64,000 bases of DNA from contig OY997590.1 of assembly GCA_963921825.1 (NCBI GenBank), positions 59,510,012-59,574,011 on the forward strand, given 5' to 3'. The position numbers were made by a program, and so were the translations under genes. The notes below the pieces were generated by a model. That model saw only the letters and a list, made by a program, of their open reading frames with translations. It was not told the origin of the DNA and did no database searches. Of this stretch, positions 1 through 10,399 are shown piece after piece. The DNA is from Erodium maritimum. Its lineage: Eukaryota > Streptophyta > Magnoliopsida > Geraniales > Geraniaceae. The number at the start of each line of letters is the position of its first letter. Position 1 is the first letter of the stretch.

Positions 1-1113
1 CGTTTAAAGTTTCCCAAAACCCGTTAATTACAACTTCTCCAATTTAATTCCAAAATTCGATTTGGTTTGGGATAGATGGTCCAGGGAACGTTTTAAACTA
101 CCCGAGTAATTAAAACACGAACAACCGAGCACGTGGGCCCCACCCAAAGGGCTTGGCCGTGCCCTAGGGTTTGAGGGAGGGGCTCGGCCACCAAGTGGTG
201 GCTGCTGCCACCTCCGGCTAGCCACCACATGGTCGGCCGGCCACCACCCACGGTGGCCGGAGCTCCTCCCGAGCCTCCGGTCACCGGGAAACGTGAAATT
301 TCTCTCCCAAACACCTCTAAAACGTCTCCAACACCTCTCTAATCTCTACACAACCCTAAACCAAATTTTATAACCAAACCCTAGCTCTTGAAAATAATCG
401 AAACGAGAATCGGTTCGGGTATTACTGTAGAGGAGAATGAGGGGAACGAGATTGATCTTTGCTTCAAGACGATCCAAGGGCTCGATCACAAACCCTAGCT
501 CCACCTTTCTTCTACTCTCTTCTTCTTCTTCCCCTTCTCTCTCTAAAACCTCTCTTCCTCTTTCTAATTTTTAAAACAAAAACAACTAACTCCAACTTCC
601 CCCCTTTTACCATGTGTTTCGGCCAACACTTCCCAACCACACCTTTTCCCTCCAAAAATTACACCACCATATAATTGACAAGTGTCAAGGTGGGTCCCAA
701 ACCTTTTGGAAAATATCTTGTTGATATTTTCCAATCAGATTCGCGAAAAACGGACGTTTCGGGCCCCGAACGGGCACTTTTCCCAAAAAAAAATTTAAAC
801 TGGATGGGCTTCAAGGAAACGGCCCAACTAAGACCGCTACGACGACGGCTAAGCTTTTCGGGTCAAAAACGGTCCTCGAATGGACCAAAACGTCGCTCGG
901 GTGACTTTTCCAGCGAAAAATCAATCTTTCCCAAAATGACCAGAAAGTTGCCCTGAGTCCCCCGTAACTCATTTTAGTCGATAACGGGGTCAACTTAAGT
1001 CCGGCATGACCCTCGGGGTCAATTTAAGTTAAGTTAAGTGTATGTCTTAAAATTTTTAAATTTTCCTGTTTTTCGTAGGTTTGACTGACGTTGACCAGAA
1101 GTGGTTATTACAG
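1..1113 (-). mobile_element. T1 Tekay-like LTR, copy A, partial (minus strand)
   Basis: Read on the minus strand this is the 5' part of the T1 LTR. It begins TGTAATAACCACTTC at 1113, the counterpart of TGTAAGAACCACTCC at 28028. It then carries the same blocks as the other copies: the ACGGACC/GGTCCG-rich segment, a CT-rich tract (GA-rich on the minus strand) near 510-560, and the stretch at 1-60 that matches 2570-2620 in reverse. The rest lies left of the window, so solo LTR and terminal LTR cannot be told apart. It abuts plastid-derived rbcL at 1114. Confidence 0.85.
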
Positions 1114-1890
<777 letters not shown>

Positions 1891-3067
1891 ACTTGCCACA
1901 TGTCAATTATGTGGTGGTGTTAGGTTTCTTGAACAAAACAAAGATGAGACTTGGAGTGTTAGTTTTGTAATTTAAAGTGTTAGTTGTTATTTTTAAAACA
2001 AAACAAAAGGGAAAGCACTTAATATGTTCGGCCATTCTCAAAAAAAAGGAAGAAGTGGAGAGAGAAAGTGGAGAGAGGAAAGAAGAGAGAAGAAAGGGAG
2101 AAAAAGAGAAGGAAGTTGTGGTTTTGTGACGTTTCTCGTTCATCAAGCCGTTGGATCGTCTCAACGATAGAAGATTCAAGCTCACACCGTCATTCTCTAC
2201 GGTGAGGATCTAACCGATTTTCATTTCGTTAAGTTTAAAAGTTAGGGTTTGGTTTGAAATGGGTTGAATATGGATGAGTTGAGGCGTGGGGTTCGTTGGA
2301 GGTGTTTTGGAGCGAAGAGATGAACGTTTTCCGGTGACCGGAGGCTCGGGGGAGCTCCGGCCACCGTGTATGGTGGCTGGCCGGTTTTATAGGGTGGCTG
2401 GCCGGAGTTAGGATCAGCCACCACCTTGGTGGACCGGCCCCAAACCGGCCCTAGCCACCCACGGCCAAAGGGGGTCGGGTGGGGCCCACATGCTCGGGTG
2501 TTCGGGTTTCGTGTTCGGATGGTTTAGAACGTTTCCAAAGTAATTAATCCACACCCGGATCGAAATTTGGAATTAAATTGTGAAAGTTGTAATTGACGGG
2601 TTTAGAAACTTTAAACGCAAATTAAGTTACTCGGAAGTCGGAATTTGATTCCGTCGAGTGCCTAAGAACCCTTGAATTATTCTAAGACTGTAGAAACGAA
2701 AACGGGAATTTCCGGAGCCCCGGAAGGGCGCTTTCAAAACCCGGGCAGATTCGCCATGTCGGGCGAATCGGGATTTTCCGAGTCCATTATCGACAATGTC
2801 GAGTAATTGGGAAGTTTGGGAGTGATCGACATTGTCGGGGTTACTTTTGGGCGTCAAGTTTATTAAAATTCAGTTTATGCCTGCAAGCTTAAAAGTATTT
2901 AAAATTGTGTTCTTATTAGATCGTGCCGCAGACAGAGGAAAGGGAAAGCTAGGCGAGTGATCGAGATCAAGCCGGAGCTTGTTTGTGAGCGTTTGGAGAA
3001 AGCATACGAGGTAGGGAAAAGTAGATGGATCTCGGCCCTGACTAGGGAAAGTTAACAGTAGAAATGC

Positions 3068-3197
3068 ATGTGACACTTGGGTGTCGTGGGTTAAGTAGGT
3101 TTATCGAATATTAGAAAGGCAGGCGACACCGGGTGGTGTCGTATGATACGGGAACGTATCGAACAATAGAAATGCATGTGACACTTAGTAGTGTCGT
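3068..3197 (+). repeat. Three small hairpins at roughly 55-base spacing in the LTR
   Basis: Seen directly: GACACTTGGGTGTC at 3072-3085, GCGACACCGGGTGGTGTCG near 3124-3142 followed at once by GATACGGGAACGTATC, and GACACTTAGTAGTGTC near 3179-3194. The stems share the GACAC/GTGTC core. The set is conserved in every T1 LTR: 8105-8250, 19390-19530, 29560-29700 and, on the minus strand, 55300-55460. Confidence 0.75.
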
Positions 3198-3264
3198 AGG
3201 AGCAGTGAACTTTCGATATTAGATTTACTGGAGGCATTTGGTTATGCCCGGAGGTTGATTGTTT

Positions 3265-3720
3265 AATTTATGTCTTTGGTGGCCATGAGAGCCGTACTTT
3301 AATGTTCGTGTCTTGGGTGGCCATTAGAGCCCGTACTTTAATGTTCGTGTCTTGGGTGGCCATGAGAGCCCCTATTTTACTGCTGTGTCTTGGGTGGCCA
3401 TGAGAGCCCGTATTTTACTAGTATGTCTTGGGTGGCCATGAGAGCCCGTGTCATTACTATTGGTGTCTTGGGTGGCCATGAGAGCCCGTGTCTTTACTGT
3501 TGGTGTCTTGGGTGGCCATGAGTGCCCGTGGGGTTGTTGAGCCCGTGTTTTACCGTTGGTGTTTTGGGTGGTCGTGAGTGCCCATGGGGTTGCTGAGCCC
3601 GTGTTTTACCGTTGGTGTTTTGGGTGGTCGTGAGTGCTCGTGGGGTTGTTGAGCCCGTGTCTTTACTGTTGGTGTGTCTTGGGTGACCATGAGTGCATGT
3701 GGAGTGTTGGACCGGTGTTG
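3265..3720 (+). repeat. LTR minisatellite, copy B 5' LTR
   Basis: Tandem units of about 45-65 bases are built on TTGGGTGGCCATGAGAGCCC or TTGGGTGGCCATGAGTGCCC, with spacers such as GTTGTTGAGCCCGTGTTTTAC. Seven to nine units are visible. Earlier units are short and carry GAGAGCCC. Later ones are longer and carry GAGTGCCCGTGGGGTTG. The homologous array in the 3' LTR (8320-8720) has fewer short units. Confidence 0.85.
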
Positions 3721-4523
3721 TTGCTGTTTATTGAACTTTGGTTGTGATTGTGATTGTGGTTACCTGAGGTTGGGGGCCCGCTTCATGAAAACGGGGGTCC
3801 TGTGATCGCACGCGTCTGTATGTTTAGACGGGGTAGGGGGGCCGCCCGTGAGGAAAGGGGTCCTGGCCGCGCGTGCGTGGTTTGGGGTGACAGGTCGACA
3901 GCCTGATCCGACTTTGTGTCGGGAAAAGTGCGATAGGTCGACCGCCTGGCCTGACAGGGATCGGTAAAGGGCGTGGGGATTACTGAGCAGTTGGAGTGCG
4001 ATCCTTTGTGATCTTGTTTGGTGTGCGATCCTTAGTGATCTTGGGTGTTGCGTGGTTATCTGTCATGTCTTCGGAGGAAGTCGTCAATCGTTGTGTCGGG
4101 TCTACGTTACGGGTCCGAGTGTTGAGTCGGTTGAGGAAAGTAACAGTTTGTGTGTGTCAGTCGGGTTGTTGTTGGTGTTACCGGCATTGTCTGCTAAGTA
4201 TGCCGTAGTCAGTCTGTTATTCGTGGTGGTGAGCGAACGCTCACCCCTAGCTGCTTTTCCTACAGGTACTGGTCGCGGGATGGACTATGTGGGCTCTCGA
4301 AGCTTGAAGAGCTGGGAACGGGAGTCCGGGTTTACTTTTGAGTCTAGCGGCGTACACTTGTATTTTGTCCGCTTGTTGGGACGTACTTTTGAGTTGTAAA
4401 TTATGTTTTTGTTTAAGTAAATGGTGGTTTTAAAATGATTTATTTAAAATGTCTGAAAGGGTTTTATTGTTTTAAACGTTCGCGTTCCGAGTTCAGTTCT
4501 ACTGAATTTGGGGCGTGACAGCT

Positions 4524-4535
4524 TGGTATCAGAGC
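4524..4535 (+). other. Primer-binding site, copy B
   Basis: TGGTATCAGAGC, three bases after the LTR end, is the usual plant site complementary to the 3' end of initiator methionine tRNA. It fixes the end of the LTR and the plus orientation. Confidence 0.92.
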
Positions 4536-6030
4536 TTGAGGTTTCACACCTCGGACTGTACGTCAATTAGGTGGGAGAGTCGAGTCAGTAAAAGTCTCGT
4601 CGTGCGTTGGGTACGCAAGTCGGAAACCGTGTGTAGACCCATAGTGTTGTGAGTCATGTTTGTGTTTGTGTGTATGTGCAGTACGGTCATTACTGGCATA
4701 CTGTTTGTGTGTGCCGCGTGAAACGTTTTTAGGCTGTTGCGACTCGACTCAGGGGCGCCCCTGTAGTCGAGCGTGACGGTGTTGATATCAAGTGGGTACA
4801 ATGTAGTTCGGGGACGCCTGGACCGGGTTGTAACTACGTGATGTCAAGAAATGAGGTTTTTTAATGAAGTGGAGAAAGTTTTAAAATTGGTTGGCCCTGT
4901 GGGCATGTTTGATTTGGATTGGCCCTGTGGGCGTGTTTTGACTTTGGTTGGCCCGGTGGGCGTGTGTTGTTGTTTCTTGGCCTTGTCGGCTTGTGATTGA
5001 GGTTGAGTGACTTGATTTGTCTGTAAGTCGTTGTGCGTGAGTTGTTAAATTGGTGATCGAGCGTGTGTTACGCTTAAGACGTTTCGGGGTTAAAAAGGGG
5101 TAAAAAAAATGGAGTCTGAAACGAATTTGGGTTTAGGGTCCCTGTCTTGTTCCACCGTCTTGTTTGTGCAGTTTGAGTGTCGGTTTTTGCATGGCCATGT
5201 AAATGATTGTGTTGATTGTAGAGGCCATAAGTTCGGTGTTAAAGGGTGAGGTCTTGGGTTCGAGACTCATCAATAACCTACGGTAGTGATACAGTGCATC
5301 AGTGTGAGAGTCTCACCACGGAGAGGGGTTAAGGCTGATGCGCTGCAGCGCCATACGAACTAGGTTTCCCCTAGGTGAACGGGTGTTCGAGTTTTCCCTC
5401 GCGTGAACGGGTGGTTTGAGGTTTCCTTCACGTGAGTGGGTTTATTTGAGGTTCCCTACATGATCGAGTAATTGGGGTATCGAGGTTGTGAGCAATAGTG
5501 GTTTGCTTAGTTGAGAACGTGATCCCCGTCTTGAGGTTTCCCTTATGTGATCGGGTAATTGGGGTATTGGTATTGTGAGCAACAGTGTTGGCTTAGTTGA
5601 GAATATGATCCCCGTTTGAGGATTCCTACGTGATCGGGTAATTGGGGTATTGAGGTTGTGAGCAATAGTGGGTTGCTGAATTGAGAACATAATCCCCGTT
5701 TCGAGGTTTATCTTACGTGAGCGAGTACTTGAGGTGTTGATAGCTTGAGCAGTGTGACGTTTTGGTATCAGGGTTTGAGGTTTTAGTCTACCCTGGTTAG
5801 ATCAGTAAGTCGTTAGTGCTTTACTAGTATGCCATAATCGAACGGGTGCCCGTGGAGGTGAGCAGAACGCTCATCCCCTTTACTACTATTCCCGCAAGGG
5901 ACGAGTAGCGAACACTGGTTTGGTTGCGGAAAGTTATAAGTAAACGCATAGAGGACCGTGTGAGGGTTGCACTACACTTTACCGAAGTGACTAATGGAGT
6001 GGTTGTTCGGTCTCTGATTTGGGCGTCAGT
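4536..6030 (+). other. Non-coding leader of copy B with tandem repeats
   Basis: There is no open frame of note where gag should lie. A conserved block runs from the primer site to about 4860. Then come about four units of about 30 bases around TTGGCCCTGTGGGCGTG (4890-4985), and three units of about 90 bases around GATCGGGTAATTGGGGTATTG (5430-5700). A 250-base stretch (5780-6030) follows that contains GTGAGCAGAACGCTCATCCCC, a degenerate version of the LTR hairpin. The same sequence is in copy D on the minus strand (58190-59500). Copy C lacks most of it. Confidence 0.75.
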
Positions 6031-7089
6031 TTGATTGGATACCGGGGTGTCATACTCGTTTGTTTCTTCGAGTTGTGTTGGGAGGTTGGGGCTGAATTTA
6101 GAGTCGTTGAGTCCACCCCTGCATCTGAATACGCCGGTTGGGGGTGGTGTGGTGTTGACTAGGGTCTGTCGTGCCTGCGGAGTTGGAGAAACGAACCGAT
6201 ACAGGAGGCTTGAGAGAGGGCTTAAGAGCCCTGATGCTGGATCGAGTCCTCACCCCGAGGATTCGGGTATGTTCGGAGTTGGTAAGCACGACGACGGTAG
6301 TAGAGCGAGGTCTTAGAGAGACTGCGAGGATCCGTGAGGATCGGCAGCGACTGAGCTTGTACTTGTACCCGTGGGAAGGATACTTACGAAATGACAACCT
6401 TTGACGTAATCTTGGGAATGGATTGGCTGGCGAAGTACCGAGCCAATATCGACTGTCACAGATGACGAGTGATGGTGTCAACAGGCAACACGAAAGTTTC
6501 GTGTATTCTGGGCAGTAGGAGCGGAGTTCTCCTATCGGCATTGGCCGCAGTGGAGGAAGTATCGGTCGTGCAGAGCCGAGAGTTACCGCGAGTGGTGTGC
6601 GAGTTCCCCGAGGTCTTTCCCGAGGAGTTGAACGGGTTGCCACCAGAACGCGAGGTGGAGTTCGGGATCGACCTGGTGCCGGGAACGGCAGCGATATCGA
6701 TGGCGCCTTACAGGTTCGCGCCAGCCGAGTTGACCGAGCTGGAGCGTCAGCTCGAGGAACTTCGGGAGAAGGGGTTTATCCGACCGAGCACATCGCCGTG
6801 GGGAGCGCCAGCACTCTTCGTGAAGAAGAAGAGTGGAGAGCTTCGGATGTGCATCGATTACCGGAAACTGAACCGGGTTTACGGTGAAGAACCGATACCC
6901 GATGCCGAGGATTGACGACTTGTTCGACCAGTTGAGAGAGTCGACCTGCTTCTCGAAGTTAGATCTGCGATCCGGATATTACCAGTTGCGAGTCCGAGAG
7001 GGGGACGTCGCAAAGACTGCATTCCGGACACGCTATGGGCATTACGAGTTCTTGGTGATGCCATTTGGACTGACGAACGCACCTGCAAC
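6000..7089 (+). pseudogene. Scrambled protease-gag-protease-RT remnant, copy B
   Basis: The translation begins with the protease start (GVVVRSLIW, then LDTGVSYSFVSSS, the DTG active-site motif) to VLTRVCRAC near 6180. It then becomes a piece of gag (PAELEKRTDTGG to ETARIREDRQRL, 6175-6350), which in copy C lies upstream of protease. It returns to the protease end ([18 protein letters not shown], about 6400) and enters RT ([60 protein letters not shown]). A frameshift falls after KLNRV (about 6880), and a stop follows the first protease part. RT breaks off after FGLTNAPA at about 7087, before the YVDD-type motif, and joins LTR sequence. Non-functional. Confidence 0.85.
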
Positions 7090-9531
7090 GAAAGCATTTG
7101 ATATGTTCGGCCATTCTCAAAAAAAGGAAGAAGTGGAGAGAGAAAGTGGAGAGAGGAAAGAAGAGAGAAGAAAGGGAGAAAAAGAGAAGGAAGTTGTGGT
7201 TTTGTGACGTTTCTCGTTCATCAAGCCGTTGGATCGTCTCAACGATAGAAGATTCAAGCTCACACCGTCATTCTCTACGGTGAGCATCTAACCGATTTTC
7301 ATTTCGTTAAGTTTAAAAGTTAGGGTTTGGTTTGAAATGGGTTAAATATAGATGAGTTGAGGCGTGGGGTTCGTTGGAGGTGTTTTGGAGCGAAGAGATG
7401 AACGTTTTCCGGTGACCGGAGGCTCGGGGGAGCTCCGGCCACCGTGTATGGTGGCTGGCCGGTTTTATAGGGTGGCTGGCCGGAGTTAGGACCAGCCACC
7501 ACCTTGGTGGACCGGCCCCAAACCGGCCCTAGCCACCCACGGCCAAAGGGGGTCGGGTGGGGCCCACATGCTCGGGTGTTCGGGTTTCGTGTTCGGGTGG
7601 TTTAGAACGTTCCCAAAGTAATTAATCCACACCCGGATCGAAATTTGGAATTAAATTGTGAAAGTTGTAATTGACGGGTTTAGAAACTTTAAACGCAAAT
7701 TAAGTTACTCGGAAGTCGGAATTTGATTCCGTCGAGTGCCTAGGAACCCATGAGTTATTCTAAGACCGTAGAAACAAAAACGAGAATTTACGGAGCCCCG
7801 GAAGGGCGTTTTCAAAACCTGGGCAGATTCGCCATGTCGGGCGAATCGGGCTTTTCCGAGTCCATTATCGACAATGTCTAGTAATTGGGAGTTACTTTTG
7901 GGCGTCAAGTTTATTAAAATTCAGTTTATGCCTGCAAGCTTAAAAGTATTTAAAATTGTGTTCTTATTAGATCGTGCCGCAGACAGAGGAAAGGGAAAGC
8001 TAGGCGAGTGATCGAGATCAAGCCGGAGCTTGTTTGTGAGCGTTTGGAGAAAGCATACGAGGTAGGGAAAAGTAGATGGATCTCGGCCCTGACTAGGGAA
8101 AGTTAACAGTAGAAATGCATGTGACACTTGGGTGTCGTGGGTTAAGTAGGTTTATCGAATATTAGAAAGGCAGGCGACACCGGGTGGTGTCGTATGATAC
8201 GGGAACGTATCGAACAATAGAAATGCATGTGACACTTAGTAGTGTCGTAGGAGCAGTGAACTTTCGATATTAGATTTACTGGAGGCATTTGGTTATGCCC
8301 GGAGGTTGATTGTTTAATTTATGTCTTTGGTGGCCATGAGAGCCGTGCTTTAATGTTCGTGTCTTGGGTGGCCATGAGAGCCCCTATTTTACTGCTGTGT
8401 CTTGGGTGGCCATGAGAGCCCGTATTTTACTGCTGTGTCTTGGGTGGCCATGAGAGCCCGTGTCATTACTGTTGGTGACTTGGGTGGCCATGAGAGCCCG
8501 TGTCTTTACTGTTGGTGTCTTGGGTGGCCATGAGTGCCCGTGGGGTTGTTGAGCCCGTATTTTACCGTTGGTGTTTTGGGTGGTCGTGAGTGCCCGTGGG
8601 GTTGTTGAGCCCGTGTTTTACCGTTGGTGTTTTGGGTGGCCGTGAGTGCCCGTGGGGTTGTTGAGCCCGTGTCTTTACTGTTGGTGTGTCTTGGGTGGCC
8701 ATGAGTGCCTGTGGAGTGTTGGACCGGTGTTGTTGTTGTTTGTTGAACTTTGGTTGTGATTGTGATTGTGGTTACCTGAGGTTGGGGGCCCGCTTCATGA
8801 AACGGGGGTCCTGTGATCGCACGCGTCTGCATGTTCAGACGGGGTAGGGGGCCCGCCCGTGAGGAAAGGGGTCCTGGCCGCGCGTGCGTGGTTTGGGGTG
8901 ACAGGTCGACAGCCTGATCCGACTTTGTGTCGGGAAAAGTGCGACAGGTCGACCGCCTGGCCTGATAGGGATCGGTAAAGGGCGTGGGGGTTACTGAGCA
9001 GTTGGAGTGCGATCCTTTGTGATCTTGTTTGGTGTGCGATCCTTAGTGATCTTGGGTGTTGCGTGGTTATCTGTCATGTCTTCGGAGGAAGTCGTCAATC
9101 GTTGTGTCGGGTCTACGTTACGGGTCCGAGTGTTGAGTCGGTTGAGGAAAGTAACAGTTTGTGTGTGTCAGTCGGGTTGTTGTTGGTGTTACCGGCATTG
9201 TCTGCTAAGTATGCCGTAGTCAGTCTGTTATTCGTGGTGGTGAGCGAACGCTCACCCCTAGCTGCTTTTCCTACATGTACTGGTCGCGGGATGGACTAAG
9301 TGGGCTCTCGAAGCTTGAAGAGCTAGGAGCGGGAGTCCGAGTTTACTTTTGAGTCTAGCGACGTACACTTGTATTTTGTCCGCTTGTTGGGACGTACTTT
9401 TGAGTTGTAAATTATGTTTTTGTTTAAGTAAATGGTGGTTTTAAAATGATTTATTTAAAATGTCTGAAAGGGTTTTATTGTTTTAAACGTTCGCGTTCCG
9501 AGTTTGGTTCTACTGAATTTGGGGCGTGACA
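7090..9531 (+). repeat. 3' LTR of T1 copy B (5'-truncated)
   Basis: It starts inside the LTR at GAAAGCATTTGATATGTTCGG, equivalent to about 1995 in the 5' LTR, and ends GGGGCGTGACA at 9531. The polypurine tract, the integrase region and the first part of this LTR were lost in one deletion whose left edge is in RT. Against the 5' LTR it lacks about 27 bases near 7890 and has a shorter minisatellite (8320-8720). The acceptor-like CTACAG near its end is changed to CTACAT. rbcL resumes in the next base. Confidence 0.88.
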
Positions 9532-9850
9532 TGCCAGGTGTCGTAGCTAATCGAGTAGCCCTAGAAGCATGTGTATAAGCTCAGAATGAGGGGCGTGATT
9601 CTGCTAGTGAGAGTAATGAAATTATCCTTAAGGTTTGCAAGTGGAGTCCTGAATTGCCTGTTGTTTGTGTAGTATGGAAGGAGATCAAATTTGTGTTTGT
9701 CACAATGGATACTTAGTAATCAAGTAATTATCGCTCATTATCTTATTTTAATTGAATTATTGCAATTAAAATCAACTCGGCCGAATCTTTTACTTGAAGG
9801 ATTTAGCCGAAAGGCAAGATTATATTATATTTCTTCTGGGACGGAAGAAT
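9532..9850 (+). pseudogene. rbcL: rbcL pseudogene, 3' end, with plastid spacer
   Basis: This reads as the Rubisco large subunit C-terminus: GVVANRVALEACV, a stop where CAG became TAA, then [20 protein letters not shown] and VWKEIKF, ending at MDT with the last Leu codon turned into TAG (9714-9716). The following bases (ATCGCTCATTATCTT, AATTGCAATTAAAATCAACT) look like the plastid spacer downstream of rbcL. The fragment is the direct continuation of 1114-1890 after the T1 insertion, minus about 48 codons. Confidence 0.92.
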
Positions 9851-10006
9851 AAATCAAGTCTTTCCATTCTTTCCTTGGATCCACAATGGATCTTGTAGAA
9901 CTCCCTCTTTCGTTCCTTTAGGATTCAAAGGAGATACTATCGGGACTATGTCATACACACAACAATCCAATTCGGATTGAAATTTGGATTCAATTGAAGA
10001 CTAAGC

Positions 10007-10369
10007 CTATTTTTTTTTCTTTTTCATTCTAAAGCCTCCCTTTTTATTTTCGGAAGTGGACTCACTTTTTTTCCCGAATAGTTTTTCACTAGTATGAAAA
10101 GCTAACAAAGATAAAATACGAGCTTGTTTTATAGCAATAGAAAGAATTCGTTGTTTTTTAAGGTCAATCGAGTCACAAGTCTAGATAAGATTCTGCCTTG
10201 TTTACTAATAAATTGACTAACTAAATTTACGTTTCTATAATTAATTTGACCCGCCTGTTGAATCGGGGATAAGCGTCGACGGAAAGATCGTTTTTTCTTC
10301 AAAAAAAGGGCGTTGGGGTTTCAAAAGAGGGCGTTTGGGTTTCAAAAAGAGTCGCTTGATTTTATCCAT
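10007..10369 (-). pseudogene. rps18: rps18 pseudogene (plastid ribosomal protein S18)
   Basis: On the minus strand an ATG at 10369 opens [19 protein letters not shown], then [40 protein letters not shown] and VTRLTLK, the normal S18 core. One frameshift in an A-run near 10160 moves the rest ([19 protein letters not shown] to a lysine-rich end) into another frame, with a stop near 10007. Apart from that shift it is almost complete, and the N-terminus has a duplicated LKPxRP block. It sits in the same plastid-derived stretch as rbcL but points the other way, unlike the usual plastome order. Either a rearranged plastome or joining of pieces at integration could explain this. Confidence 0.85.
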
Positions 10370-10399
10370 GGTAGTGATTGCATTAGTAATGACGTGAAA

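Larger units (their letters stand above)
3011..4265 (+). other. Candidate intron inside the T1 LTR (copy B)
   Basis: A donor-like ACGAG|GTAGGGAAA at 3010/3011 pairs with an acceptor-like CTTTTCCTACAG|GT ending at 4265. The same pair occurs in C left (19339-21918), C right (29510-32529, donor GAT|GTAGGG), D (55508-53667 on minus) and the T2 LTRs (39651-40681 and 61785-63487). In the 3' LTR of B the donor is intact (8062) but the acceptor reads CTACAT (9275). This is prediction from sequence only. Confidence 0.35.

Noticed and set aside
4524..4535. tRNA gene fragment
   Set aside because: Only the 12-base primer site is present; there is no cloverleaf around it.
6098..6643. 181-codon minus-strand frame
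   Set aside because: Shadow of protease/RT coding sequence on the plus strand.
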